Source: Nitrosomonas sp. PY1
GTDB lineage: Bacteria; Pseudomonadota; Gammaproteobacteria; Burkholderiales; Nitrosomonadaceae
DNA: 64,000 nucleotides
Direction of reading: 5' to 3'
NCBI RefSeq assembly: GCF_022836435.1
Contig: NZ_BQXC01000001.1
Location: 596,400-660,399 of the forward strand
Part shown: positions 9,918 through 19,256 of the stretch, in pieces
How positions within the stretch are numbered: position 1 is the first letter of the stretch
Layout: each line of letters starts with the position of its first letter
Notes under the pieces: model-generated
Database searches by the model: none
What the model was told of the DNA's origin: nothing
What the model saw: the letters and a program-made list of their open reading frames with translations, nothing else
Translations under genes and position numbers: made by a program

Positions 9918-10421
9918 TCAATTACTATTCCAGGTATTCACCGGGATAATTGAAATGCTGTTTTTGGGAGATCCATCAATAATCTTATCGCTGTATGTTA
10001 GATAAATCAGTACGTTTCTTTTTGCATCATAGAAACGTACAACTTGCATGGTTTTAAACAATAATGAAGTGTGTTTTTTAAAAACTTCGTCACCATCTAA
10101 ATCACCATTCTTAATTTTTTCTGATAGTGTAATAGGACCAATCTGGCGACACGATATCGATGCATCGGATGAGTCTTCTGCTACTCCCACCATGCCACTG
10201 ACTCCTCCTGTTTTTGCACGACTCAGATAGCAAGTCGCACCGGGAACATCTGGATCATCAAAAGCTTCGATTACAATTTTGTCGTTGGCGCCCAACATTT
10301 TAAATTTGGTAGACACGCTACCGATTTGATCAGCCCAAAGTAAATGTGGCATTAGTAGTGCAATCATCGATAACAAAAGAATGCGCATCATTTTGTAGGC
10401 GTCGTTATTGGTCTTTACCAT
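9918..10421 (-). CDS. creA: CreA family exported protein
   Basis: A 167-residue protein with an N-terminal signal sequence ([20 protein letters not shown]) followed by the CreA core [19 protein letters not shown], the [14 protein letters not shown] block and SCRQIGPI. Two conserved cysteines could form a disulfide in the periplasm. The function of CreA is not established. The frame extends eight codons upstream, but GGAGAG lies about 7 bases before the ATG at 10421, which I take as the start. It is monocistronic. Confidence 0.88.
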   Translation of the reverse strand: MVKTNNDAYKMMRILLLSMIALLMPHLLWADQIGSVSTKFKMLGANDKIVIEAFDDPDVPGATCYLSRAKTGGVSGMVGVAEDSSDASISCRQIGPITLSEKIKNGDLDGDEVFKKHTSLLFKTMQVVRFYDAKRNVLIYLTYSDKIIDGSPKNSISIIPVNTWNSN

Positions 10422-10542
10422 TTCAATTCTCTCCTGATCTATCAAAATGCGATATTCGTTTAGCCGGATGGATATTATACTTTTTTTAAAACAAAACTTG
10501 ATGACAATATCGACAATACGAATTACCGCAAAAACAGTTACT

Positions 10543-11022
10543 CTATGCGAGGATATTTACGACAGTGCCCGTATCAACTCGATCAAACAACTCCAATATA
10601 TCATTATTTCTCATTCGGATACATCCAATCGAACCCGGCTTACCCATTTCTGCGGTATCCGGGCTACCATGAATATAAATATAGCGGCGCATGGTATCGA
10701 CTGTTCCTAGACGATTAAAACCCGGCTCGCAACCTGATAGCCAAAAAATACGCGTCAGAATCCAATCTCGTTTAGGGAATTGCTCAGCCAATTCCGTACT
10801 GTAAATTTCTCCGGTTGGTCGGCGTTTGATAAAAACAGTATTGATCGGTTGCTTGTCGCCGATTTTGGCGCGGATAATGTGTCGCCCTAGAGGTGTACAG
10901 AAACTTCCGTACTGTTGCCCTGTGCCTTTTATGGCTGATGAAATAAGATATTGTTTGATGATTTTTCCATTGACATCAAACAAATCGAGTCGTTGATTTG
11001 CGATACTAATATCTATTCTCAT
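10543..11022 (-). CDS. L,D-transpeptidase (YkuD domain)
   Basis: About 160 residues carrying the YkuD catalytic block: [20 protein letters not shown], with the nucleophilic cysteine in SIGCIRM and the conserved histidine in IHGS. Such enzymes cross-link peptidoglycan or anchor lipoproteins. No signal peptide is visible, which is common in this short ErfK-like subgroup. The start is uncertain: the ATG at 11022 gives [15 protein letters not shown], while a TTG at 11058 with AAAGGA 6 bases upstream would add 12 residues and deepen the overlap with tadA, which lies just upstream and overlaps its start. Confidence 0.85.
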   Translation of the reverse strand: MRIDISIANQRLDLFDVNGKIIKQYLISSAIKGTGQQYGSFCTPLGRHIIRAKIGDKQPINTVFIKRRPTGEIYSTELAEQFPKRDWILTRIFWLSGCEPGFNRLGTVDTMRRYIYIHGSPDTAEMGKPGSIGCIRMRNNDILELFDRVDTGTVVNILA

Positions 11023-11497
11023 GATGGCATCGTTCGGAAGTACTCCGACGTTGTACAAAAAAATCCTTTAACAATGTGCTTGCTTCAGATGCCAGAATTC
11101 CTCCAGTGACTTGTAAGTGGTGGTTTAATCTGGATTCCAAGGGTAAATTAATAACACTGCCACAAGCACCTGTTTTAGGATCTGCTGCAGCATATACCAA
11201 ACGCTTGAGGCGTGCATGAAAAATGGCGCCAATGCACATCGTACACGGCTCCAAGGTAACGTACAACGTGCATTCGGATAATCGATAATTACCTATCGTG
11301 TTTCCGGCTGCGCGAATCGCTATGATTTCGGCATGTGCGGTTGGGTCATGGCTCTGGATCGGATGATTGAATCCATAACCGATGACGATCTGGTTCTGTA
11401 CCACAACTGCACCGACGGGAACTTCGTCGATACTCCTTGCCCGTTGTGCTTGTTCCAATGCATGATGCATAAAGAAGCAATCGTTTTTAGTTTCCAA
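11006..11497 (-). CDS. tadA: tRNA adenosine(34) deaminase
   Basis: Converts adenosine-34 of tRNA-Arg(ACG) to inosine. This 163-residue protein has the zinc-deaminase motifs HAE at 55-57 (proton shuttle Glu57) and PCTMC at 84-88 (zinc ligands Cys85 and Cys88). The 3' end overlaps the L,D-transpeptidase gene, suggesting a two-gene transcript. It is divergent from prmB. Confidence 0.95.
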   Translation of the reverse strand: METKNDCFFMHHALEQAQRARSIDEVPVGAVVVQNQIVIGYGFNHPIQSHDPTAHAEIIAIRAAGNTIGNYRLSECTLYVTLEPCTMCIGAIFHARLKRLVYAAADPKTGACGSVINLPLESRLNHHLQVTGGILASEASTLLKDFFVQRRSTSERCHHENRY

Positions 11498-11613
11498 AAA
11501 TTATCTCAATGATGAAAAAAGTGATACCGGATGTTATCGTTCGTTGATTCTGTGCTACATTGCAGCGCAATTGATAAGTCTCGATTTCCAATAATAGTAG
11601 TACGAATTCTACA

Positions 11614-12519
11614 ATGACTTTCCAGACACCATCACAATTTGAAACTATCCGTGATCTATTGCGGTTTGCGACCACTCAGTTTAATAAAGCTGGCTTATGC
11701 TTTGGTCACGGCTCTTCTAATGCTTTCGACGAAGCTGCTTATCTGATTCTAAAAACACTATCATTGCCGCTGGATCAGCTAGAACCATTTCTGGATGCAC
11801 ACTTATTGGATAGGGAGCGCGATCAAGTTCTAAATGTTATTGATCGACGTATCAACGATCGAGTCCCCGCAGCATATATCACGAATGAAGCTTGGTTAGG
11901 TGAATATAGCTTCTACGTGGATGAACGCGTGATTGTACCACGCTCTTTTATTGCTGAATTATTGCAAACACAGCTTGCTCCATGGATCACCGAACCGGAG
12001 CAAATCATACGTGGATTGGATTTGTGTACCGGTTCCGGTTGTCTGGCGATTTTAATGGCGCTGTATTTTGAAAACGCGCAAATCGATGCTGTCGATATTT
12101 CTAAACCGGCACTGGAGGTCGCTTATAAAAATGTTTCTCACTATGGTTTAGAAAAAAGAATCCACTTGATTGAATCCGATTTATTCTTGTCTTTAGAAAA
12201 TAAACGATATGATTTAATCATTAGTAATCCGCCCTATGTGAATGCGCAATCCATGTCTCAATTGCCTCGGGAATATCAATATGAACCACAGAATGCCTTG
12301 TCTAGTGGTATTGATGGATTGGATGCGACACGAAAAATTCTCAAGTATGCTGCGCGGCATTTGACGGATCGAGGATTGCTCATCGTTGAAGTTGGCCATA
12401 ATCGCGAGGTGATAGAGACGGTTTATCCAAATATACCATTCCACTGGCTTGAAACCAGCGCAGGTAACGAGTTTGTATTTCTATTGCAGCGCGATCAACT
12501 GCTTGACAGTGATGCGTGA
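11614..12519 (+). CDS. prmB: Ribosomal protein uL3 glutamine methyltransferase PrmB
   Basis: Methylates a glutamine of ribosomal protein L3 during 50S assembly. The 301-residue protein has an N-terminal helical region, the SAM-binding DLCTGSGCLAI and the catalytic NPPYVNAQSM followed by REYQYEPQNAL, which separates PrmB from PrmC. The 3' end overlaps the convergent pseudouridine synthase gene by 25 bases. Confidence 0.94.
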   Translation: MTFQTPSQFETIRDLLRFATTQFNKAGLCFGHGSSNAFDEAAYLILKTLSLPLDQLEPFLDAHLLDRERDQVLNVIDRRINDRVPAAYITNEAWLGEYSFYVDERVIVPRSFIAELLQTQLAPWITEPEQIIRGLDLCTGSGCLAILMALYFENAQIDAVDISKPALEVAYKNVSHYGLEKRIHLIESDLFLSLENKRYDLIISNPPYVNAQSMSQLPREYQYEPQNALSSGIDGLDATRKILKYAARHLTDRGLLIVEVGHNREVIETVYPNIPFHWLETSAGNEFVFLLQRDQLLDSDA

Positions 12520-13400
12520 TGATTGCCGATTAAATCCAATAGGCGTTTTGTTTTCTTTTCATCCAATTCAAGCCACTGACCGCGCTTAATTCTCGGCGGT
12601 AGATTCAATGGACCAAAGCGTACGCGAATCAAACGGCTGACTGTCAATCCGATTGCTTCAAACATGCGGCGTACTTCGCGATTCTTGCCTTCTTTAAGAA
12701 TGGCGCGATACCAATGATTTGCGCCTTCGCCACCCTGATCGGCCAAGTAGGTGAACGCTGCATTTCCATCGGATAAGGCAACGCCTGTCGTGAGTTGCGT
12801 CATTTGCGCATCGGTCAGTTCACCGAGTATCCGCACGGCATACTCACGCTCCATTTCAAAACGAGGATGCATCAAACGGTTAGCCAATGTGCCATCGTCA
12901 GTAAAAATCAACAATCCACTGGTATTGAAGTCGAGTCGGCCAATCGCGATCCATTTCGAAGAACGCAAATGCGGTAATTTGTCGAAAACTGAAGGACGTC
13001 CCTGAGGATCCTTGTAACTTACAATTTCACCTTCGGGTTTGTGATAGAGCAGCACCCTCGGAAGTTCTTCCGGTGCATTCATTCGAATGACGCGCTTGCC
13101 AATGCGAATCACGTCAGCAGGTCCGGCGCGATCTCCTAGTGCGGCAACTTCGCCATTGAGCGTGACTTTTCCGGCAGCGATCAATTCTTCCATTTCACGT
13201 CGCGATCCTAACCCTCTGTGCGCTAATAATTTTTGTAGCTTAAAGGTTGCAGTGGTCTGGGCTGGTTTTTCTAAATTTTGTGCCGGGTTTTTAGATATTT
13301 GCGTTCTAGGTTGCCTGGATTCGGGTGTCCCGCTGATCGCTTTGAATCGATCGGTTTTTTGACGTGGGGATCTGAGTGGTGTTTTCTTTTTAGTTGGCAT
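12495..13400 (-). CDS. rluB: 23S rRNA pseudouridine synthase, RluB type
   Basis: A 301-residue RsuA/RluB/RluE-family enzyme. A basic N-terminal tail of about 50 residues (MPTKKKTPLRSPRQKTDRF) precedes an S4 RNA-binding domain (KLQKLLAHRGLGSRREMEEL). The catalytic domain has the aspartate in GRLDFNTSGLLIFT. The S4 domain and tail favour RluB (uridine 2605 of 23S rRNA) over RsuA or RluE, although the family assignment cannot be settled by eye. Confidence 0.88.
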   Translation of the reverse strand: MPTKKKTPLRSPRQKTDRFKAISGTPESRQPRTQISKNPAQNLEKPAQTTATFKLQKLLAHRGLGSRREMEELIAAGKVTLNGEVAALGDRAGPADVIRIGKRVIRMNAPEELPRVLLYHKPEGEIVSYKDPQGRPSVFDKLPHLRSSKWIAIGRLDFNTSGLLIFTDDGTLANRLMHPRFEMEREYAVRILGELTDAQMTQLTTGVALSDGNAAFTYLADQGGEGANHWYRAILKEGKNREVRRMFEAIGLTVSRLIRVRFGPLNLPPRIKRGQWLELDEKKTKRLLDLIGNHHASLSSS

Positions 13401-13486
13401 TGATTTGAGAGGCGTTGTAACGCTTCATTCTTTAAAATTACTCATAAGGTATATTTCTGCTCTGATCGAATAAAATTGTTATTTAA

Positions 13487-16400
13487 TCATGTTTGTATGT
13501 TTTCCCATAGCTTCTTTAAGCGTTTGGACGATATCGGTTGTGGCGTTTTTAATTCTTGCGCAAATAGCGATATACGCAGTTCCTCGATTTGCCAACGAAA
13601 TTCTTCCAAATGTTCATTTTTAATAAGAGAGGGTGGTTTTTCCGCCAAATACTTGCAATATTTCTGCCAAAAAACACTAACTTCTTGGCGATTCCGCATA
13701 TCCCGCTCAGGATTGCTTGCAAACTTCTCTAAGCGTAACTTGATTCCTTTCAAATAACGTGGAAGGTGCAACAATCTTTTCCATGGAATTGCGCCGAGGA
13801 ATCCTGTAAAAATTAATTGCTCCAATTGCTCGTGCAGTTCATGTTGTACATCGTGATTACGTTGTTCGGCCAATTGTAGATGGACGTGCTGGTATTCTGT
13901 GCCTATTTGTTGCAGTAATTGAGTGAGCTGCGCGGTGGCGTCCGGTAAGCGTTGTTTCGCTCGTTGTTTTTGTGCATGGAATTCATTTTCACTGCGTGGC
14001 AGCGGATCATCCGCCAATAGAGCGCGGTCCAGAATAGCATTGAATAGATCTTGTTTCAAATCGCCAGGGTTCATTCGGTTGGAGAATTGCATTGCAGCCA
14101 GCTTGAGTCCGGGTATATTTTTTTCCAATTGTTTGATTTGTTCTTTCAATGCCAGACAAAGTAAGCGTTTCACGCCAGCGCGCATCAGATCATCCGCAGC
14201 TGATGCGGTATCAAGTATGCGAATCGCTACGCTGTCGCCGCAATCAACCAGAGTAGGGTAGCCTTCAAAGGATTGGCCATGACGAATAAAAGTTATTGTG
14301 ATCGGTAACTCGGCAAAATCCCATTGCGCGATAGAGTCGCGCTCGATGGGATGTTTTTCACTTTTATTTGTGGCTGCGAAAGTTGCTTGTGCTTGTTGTC
14401 CAAACTGCTGTTGCAATTCGATCAAATTACGGCTCATCATCAATTCTTTATTCGAGTCGTCGACTACTTGTATGTTCATCGACAGATGTAGCGGTATGGT
14501 TTCAGTCTTCCACGTTTCGGAGGGTATTGCGATGGTGGTTTTACACAAAATAAATTGACTCATAGCATCTTGTAGTAACGCGGGTGATTCTGCATGATTC
14601 AAATTTTCCAGAAATGCTGTCACTGATTCTGGCAAAGGTACCAGCATACGTCGAATCGGTTTAGGTAACGACTTGAAATACCAAGTTACTTTCTCGCGAA
14701 TTAACCCAGGAACCAGATAATCTAATTGCTTTGCGTCAAGACGATTGAGTAACGGTAGCGGAACAACGACTGTTACGCCATCCAAAACATGACCAGGGTC
14801 AAAACGGTATGTGAGGGGCAGTTGATTGCCATCTGGCAGTAATAAGTGCTCGGGGAACTGTACTTCGGTGATACGGTCGGCGTCATGACGCATAAGCATT
14901 TCACGTTGTAGATACAGTATCTGTGGATTCACCGATTCAGCTTGTTTGCGCCATTTCTCAAATGCGCCGCCATTCACGATATGTTGCGGAATGATTGCAT
15001 CATAAAAAGCGAAAATCTGTTGCTCATCGACCAGTACATCCTGTCGCCGCGCTTTATGTTCCAGTTCTTCGATTTCGTGTACTAACGTTTGATTGTGGAT
15101 AAAGAATGCCGCCTGCGTAAGATATTCTCCGGCTACCAAGGCGGCGCGGATAAAGATTTCACGGGCTTCTATGCGATTGATTGTTCCATAATGTACCGGA
15201 CGTTTTGGAACGATCATCAGACCATACAATGTCATCCTTTCGTATGCCATGACCTGGGCTTGTTTTTTCTCCCAGTGTGGATCGAAGTAATGGCGCTTAC
15301 ATAGATTACCCGCAATTCTTTCGAGCCAGTTCGGATCGATTTGCGCCACACAACGTGCATACAGTTTAGTGGTTTCAATCAATTCCGCAGCGACAACCCA
15401 TTTGGTTTTACCCTTTTTCAATGTCGAGCCAGGAAAAATTGCAAACTTAATCCCGCGCGCACCGAGATACTCACCTTCTTTTTCGGTTTTAAATCCAATA
15501 TTGCCGAGTAATCCCGCGAGTAAGGCGCGATGAATTTCATCGTAACTCGCTGTAATGGCGCTTGGTTTTAAGCCCATTTCGCTGATCAGTACTTGCAATT
15601 GACCGTGAATTTCCCGCCATTCGCGTAAGCGGCGGTAGGATAAAAATAGATCATGGCACTGTGCAATCAGTTTCCGAGTGGATTTTTTGTGTTTAACCTG
15701 TTCATCAAAAAAATCCCATAATTTAAGATACGACATGAAATCCGAACGCTCATCGACAAAACGGCGTTGCGCTTGATCGGCCGCAGCTTGGTGATCAAAA
15801 GGACGATCGCGCGGATCTTGGAGACTTAATGCTGAGGCGATAATCAAAATCTCACGTAAACAATTTTCCTGTTTAGCGGCAAGAATCATGCGCGCAATCC
15901 GTGGATCCATCGGAAACTTCGCTAAACGCCAACCAATTGCCGTCAATCCTTTGTTTTCATCGACTGCACCGAGTTCTGCGAGCAGTTGGTAGCCATCACC
16001 AATCATGCGTGGCGATGGCGGTTCAAGAAATGGGAAATTTTCTACGTCACCGATTTTCAGCGATTTCATGCGTAAAATTACTGCGGCCAGAGAAGAGCGC
16101 AAAATTTCCGGATCCGTATATTCACTGCGCGCATGGAAGTCGTTTTCGGAATAAAGCCGTATGCAAACACCTTGCGCAACCCGACCGCAGCGACCCGCAC
16201 GCTGGTTTGCGGAAGCTTGTGAAATTTTTTCTACCAGTAACTGCTCAACTTTATTGCGATAACTGTAGCGATTGATGCGTGCTAGGCCGGTATCAATCAC
16301 ATAATGAATCCCCGGAACGGTGAGTGATGTTTCGGCTACATTGGTAGCCAGCACAATGCGGCGGGTGTTGCCTGTCGGTTGAAAGACTTTTTCCTGCTCC

Positions 16401-17251
16401 GCAACCGATAAGCGCGCGAACAGCGGTAGAATATCAATACGGACGAGGCCCGGGCGACTGTGATCATAATGATGTTTGCGTAAGGCTTCCGCAGTTTCGC
16501 GGATTTCTCGTTCACCCGGTAGAAAAATCAAAATATCCCCTGGACCTCTGCCGATCAACTCATCTATTGCCGATAAAATGGCTAATTGCAGATCGCTGCT
16601 TTCTTCATCATCCGCAGACAAAGGGCGGTAACAAATTTCCACGGGATACAATCGTCCAGTGACTTCTATCACCGGTGCATGATCAAAATGCTTTGAGAAA
16701 CGTTCGGCATCAATCGTCGCTGAAGTGACAATCAGTTTTAAATCGGGCCGTTTCGGTAATAGCTGACTGAGATAGCCGAGCAGAAAATCAATATTGAGGC
16801 TGCGTTCGTGCGCTTCGTCAATAATTAACGTATCGTAAGCTTGTAGCAGCGGATCACTTTGTGTTTCAGCGAGCAAAATGCCATCGGTCATCAGCTTGAT
16901 ATAGGAATCAGTACTGACCTTATCGGTAAATCGTATTTTATAGCCGACTGCCTGGCCCAACGGACTGTTTAATTCACTGGCAATGCGCGCAGCTACGGTG
17001 CGCGCCGCAATTCGGCGCGGTTGCGTGTGCCCGATCAATCCTTTTACGCCACGTTTGAGTTCCAGGCAAATCTTCGGAAGTTGTGTGGTTTTACCCGAGC
17101 CTGTTTCACCGCAAATGATCACGACCTGATGATGATCGATCGCTTCCATGATTTCTTCCCGTCGGGCATGGACAGGCAGATCGCCGGTATAGATTGGGCT
17201 TGGCAAATGCGCAAGCCGCCTCGTGATCGCATCGGAAGAAAATTTTCTCAT
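13487..17251 (-). CDS. hrpA: ATP-dependent RNA helicase HrpA
   Basis: A large DEAH-box helicase (1254 residues; normal for HrpA). Walker A is GETGSGKT at 48-55, followed by the DEAH box in LIIDEAHERS, SATIDAERF (motif III) and QRAGRCGRVAQG (motif VI). The helicase core is followed by the HA2 and OB-fold regions and the long HrpA-specific C-terminal domain. In E. coli HrpA resolves stalled or collided ribosomes. No partner genes are adjacent. Upstream of the start lies a decayed integrase. Confidence 0.95.
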   Translation of the reverse strand: MRKFSSDAITRRLAHLPSPIYTGDLPVHARREEIMEAIDHHQVVIICGETGSGKTTQLPKICLELKRGVKGLIGHTQPRRIAARTVAARIASELNSPLGQAVGYKIRFTDKVSTDSYIKLMTDGILLAETQSDPLLQAYDTLIIDEAHERSLNIDFLLGYLSQLLPKRPDLKLIVTSATIDAERFSKHFDHAPVIEVTGRLYPVEICYRPLSADDEESSDLQLAILSAIDELIGRGPGDILIFLPGEREIRETAEALRKHHYDHSRPGLVRIDILPLFARLSVAEQEKVFQPTGNTRRIVLATNVAETSLTVPGIHYVIDTGLARINRYSYRNKVEQLLVEKISQASANQRAGRCGRVAQGVCIRLYSENDFHARSEYTDPEILRSSLAAVILRMKSLKIGDVENFPFLEPPSPRMIGDGYQLLAELGAVDENKGLTAIGWRLAKFPMDPRIARMILAAKQENCLREILIIASALSLQDPRDRPFDHQAAADQAQRRFVDERSDFMSYLKLWDFFDEQVKHKKSTRKLIAQCHDLFLSYRRLREWREIHGQLQVLISEMGLKPSAITASYDEIHRALLAGLLGNIGFKTEKEGEYLGARGIKFAIFPGSTLKKGKTKWVVAAELIETTKLYARCVAQIDPNWLERIAGNLCKRHYFDPHWEKKQAQVMAYERMTLYGLMIVPKRPVHYGTINRIEAREIFIRAALVAGEYLTQAAFFIHNQTLVHEIEELEHKARRQDVLVDEQQIFAFYDAIIPQHIVNGGAFEKWRKQAESVNPQILYLQREMLMRHDADRITEVQFPEHLLLPDGNQLPLTYRFDPGHVLDGVTVVVPLPLLNRLDAKQLDYLVPGLIREKVTWYFKSLPKPIRRMLVPLPESVTAFLENLNHAESPALLQDAMSQFILCKTTIAIPSETWKTETIPLHLSMNIQVVDDSNKELMMSRNLIELQQQFGQQAQATFAATNKSEKHPIERDSIAQWDFAELPITITFIRHGQSFEGYPTLVDCGDSVAIRILDTASAADDLMRAGVKRLLCLALKEQIKQLEKNIPGLKLAAMQFSNRMNPGDLKQDLFNAILDRALLADDPLPRSENEFHAQKQRAKQRLPDATAQLTQLLQQIGTEYQHVHLQLAEQRNHDVQHELHEQLEQLIFTGFLGAIPWKRLLHLPRYLKGIKLRLEKFASNPERDMRNRQEVSVFWQKYCKYLAEKPPSLIKNEHLEEFRWQIEELRISLFAQELKTPQPISSKRLKKLWENIQT

Positions 17252-17311
17252 AGAAATGCTGCAAAATCAGATCATTGGTCACTCAAGACCATTTCGAATG
17301 ATCTTTACAAA

Positions 17312-17494
17312 TTATCCAGGGGATCGATAACGCCTGATTCTGATAGTGTAGGACACATGAAGCTCATTGGCCAGATGAGTCAAAAATCCTTCCACTTCAA
17401 CCGCTCTCCTATCAGCCGGATCATACTTGTCATTAAACGCAATATGGTGTTTAATCCATGAAATGTAAGTCTTTTTCGTGCTTTTCTGAGTCAT
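17312..17494 (-). pseudogene. Integron-type tyrosine integrase, N-terminal remnant
   Basis: Sixty residues are left of a SAM-like N-terminal domain: YISWIKHHIAFNDKYDPAD, AVEVEGFLTHLANELHVS. This closely follows the pattern of chromosomal integron integrases (YI-WI-RFI-FH-KRHP, EVEAFLTHLAVE-NV). After HVSYT the frame goes wrong, but a one-base shift restores QNQALS, exactly the next conserved block. The gene is therefore a frameshifted and then truncated integrase. An IS1595-type element sits just upstream of its start. No attI or cassette array is recognisable beside it. Confidence 0.7.
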
Positions 17495-17522
17495 TGACTA
17501 TTGATTAACATACATAAATCAT

Positions 17523-18234
17523 GGGGCTGTAGTAGATCAGCTTAAATTTGAGTCCAATTTTTCAATATTTTTAGTTGATGTTTAGGTGTTCCATAGTTGA
17601 ATCTAAATTCACATTCTTTAAGAAAAGATGGAAATGACTCTTTGGGAATTCCATTGTATTTTCTTAAAACACGTTTGGCCTGATTCCAAAAATTCTCAAT
17701 CCCATTAATGTGATTCTTGCCTTGCGCAAATAACGTGGAATGATTAATCCGTTCATGGTAGAAGTGGCTCACATCAAGCGCATTGTAACTGCGATAACAA
17801 TCTGTATAAACTACGCTGTCAGGTGCTATTTTTCTGGTTATCAGCGGCATAAGTGTTTCTGATTTAGTGTCGCCTACAACTTTTGTGTATACCTTACCAC
17901 CACGCTTCAATATGCCGAACACAGCCACCTTACCAGCAGCTCCACGGCCACGTTTACCTTTACGAACGCCACCGAAATAGCTCTCATCCAACTCCACTAT
18001 ACCATCAAAGATTTCGTGAGATTCCCGCTCCAGATGATAAGCAATAACTTCACGTATTTTACGATAAAACAACGCGGCGCTATTGGGTTGTATTCCGAGT
18101 ATATTGGCTGCTGATCTTGCTGTAACTTCCAGCACAAAAAATTCCAGTAACCTTAACTGTATTTTCCTTAATAATCTACAATGACTTATCTTCATTTGAT
18201 TAGCTTAACATCTAAGCTAATCTACTACAGCCCC
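17523..18234 (-). mobile_element. Complete IS1595-family insertion sequence with 8-bp target duplication
   Basis: A 712-base element bounded by inverted termini starting GGGGCTGTAGTAGAT. The direct repeat TAAATCAT stands immediately on both sides (17515-17522 and 18235-18242), the 8-bp duplication expected for IS1595-family transposition. It carries a single transposase gene on the minus strand. A second copy with a damaged transposase is at 52236-52951. Confidence 0.92.
17542..18195 (-). CDS. IS1595-family (ISXO2-like) transposase, intact
   Basis: A 217-residue DDE-type transposase. The ISXO2 catalytic core runs from VELDESYFGGVRKGKRG (first Asp) through VVYTDCYRSY (second Asp) to GIENFWNQAKR, where the third acidic/asparagine position and tryptophan of this family lie. 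The N-terminal half contains a helix-turn-helix-like segment (ARSAANILGIQPNSAALFY). It fills the IS almost completely. The copy near 52.3 kb is identical over most of its length. Confidence 0.92.
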   Translation of the reverse strand: MKISHCRLLRKIQLRLLEFFVLEVTARSAANILGIQPNSAALFYRKIREVIAYHLERESHEIFDGIVELDESYFGGVRKGKRGRGAAGKVAVFGILKRGGKVYTKVVGDTKSETLMPLITRKIAPDSVVYTDCYRSYNALDVSHFYHERINHSTLFAQGKNHINGIENFWNQAKRVLRKYNGIPKESFPSFLKECEFRFNYGTPKHQLKILKNWTQI

Positions 18235-18235
18235 T

Positions 18236-18262
18236 AAATCATTATTATCATAATGATAATTG
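18236..18262. promoter_or_regulatory. Fur-box-like palindrome
   Basis: ATTATCAT-A-ATGATAAT at 18244-18260 is a perfect 17-base inverted repeat built of the ATNATC/GATAAT units of Fur boxes. It touches the right end of the IS1595 element and precedes the acetyltransferase gene by about 110 bases. It is a sequence match only; binding is inferred. Confidence 0.35.
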
Positions 18263-18369
18263 CCAACAAACAAGATTGTACGACATTATCTGACAGGTTA
18301 TCGGATAAAATGTCTTGTACGTTACGTTGGGCGGCTGCCTTCATCTCGTCCGCGGATAGGTCAAACCCT

Positions 18370-18873
18370 ATGTACAGAATTTCCATCGCCTCTTCTGCTG
18401 ATGTTGAGCCAATCACCACCTTATTACAAGCCAACTCAGTGGAACGAGGTGGCTCGCTTACCGGCCATTTCTCCAACACTTGGGTTCACTCCATGGTTGA
18501 ATCTGGCATGCCCATAGTCGTTGCATATCGCGGCAGCTATCTTGCAGGCGTCCTATTTAGTGCAGCTATGGATGCACCCTCCCAGTCTCCAGCAGTCATT
18601 GCAATGCGAGAGACTTGGTCCGGACAAACTGGCGCTTATATTTATGGCCCTGTTTGCGTCGCTCCCACCGAGCGTGGCCAGGGTTTGCTAGTGAAAATGT
18701 ACGCGTCACTCGTCGATCAACTACCTAACCGTGAGGCTGTGTTGTTTATTCGTCAAGACAACATTGCCTCTATTCGTGCCCATAAATCTTTAGGAATGCA
18801 CCAAGTCGCTCAATTCCGATTTGACGACAATGAATACCTTATTTTCAGCGATTCAAAGCTTCCACCCGCCTAA
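18370..18873 (+). CDS. GNAT-family N-acetyltransferase
   Basis: A protein of about 168 residues with a GNAT fold. The acetyl-CoA binding motif A is in YGPVCVAPTERGQGLLVKMY, followed by FIRQDNIASIRAHKSLGMH, the usual C-terminal half. The frame is open from 18253, but homologous-looking sequence begins at MYRISIASSADV (18370). The substrate is unknown. It lies between an IS1595 element and an IS3 scrap, so it may be an acquired gene. Confidence 0.75.
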   Translation: MYRISIASSADVEPITTLLQANSVERGGSLTGHFSNTWVHSMVESGMPIVVAYRGSYLAGVLFSAAMDAPSQSPAVIAMRETWSGQTGAYIYGPVCVAPTERGQGLLVKMYASLVDQLPNREAVLFIRQDNIASIRAHKSLGMHQVAQFRFDDNEYLIFSDSKLPPA

Positions 18874-18907
18874 CTGAGATGTGCTATCAAAAATGGAGTC
18901 CATGTGT

Positions 18908-19058
18908 TTAAGCAGCGAGTAGATTTGCATAGTACTGCTGCGAAAATTGCACACGCGATAAATAGCCCAATTTTTCTTGCTTACGCTGTCTGTTATAGAA
19001 TATTTCGATATATTTGGTAATCTCGGCAATGGCTTGTTGGCGTGCTTTGAGCCACAAC
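18908..19058 (-). pseudogene. IS3-family transposase, C-terminal scrap
   Basis: On the minus strand the last ~45 residues of an IS3 OrfB can be read: IAEITKYIEIFYNRQRKQEK, LGYLSRVQFSQQYY, then a stop at 18908. EIFYNRQR...LGYLSP is the standard C-terminus of these integrase-like transposases. Upstream parts are missing. TATCAAAAATGG just beyond (near 18894) recurs at about 59052 and may be the element's terminus. Confidence 0.65.
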
Positions 19059-19256
19059 AGTTATTCCAAGTATGCTAAACAGGTTACAGTGATGCATGCG
19101 AAACTGAGAGTTGATGAAAAATGGCTTTCGCAACTTAATAATGTGATGCTTGATGCATGCGCCTAGTATGCTACCGATCTCAAAATCCTTCTTGATCCAC
19201 ATTTTCAAGTTTACAATGACAACCTTTCAAGTACGATATAGATCGACGAGGGACAA

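Noticed and set aside
18993..19208. A 71-residue minus-strand ORF overlapping the IS3 scrap
   Set aside because: It is in a different frame from the readable transposase tail and has no family pattern or ribosome-binding site.
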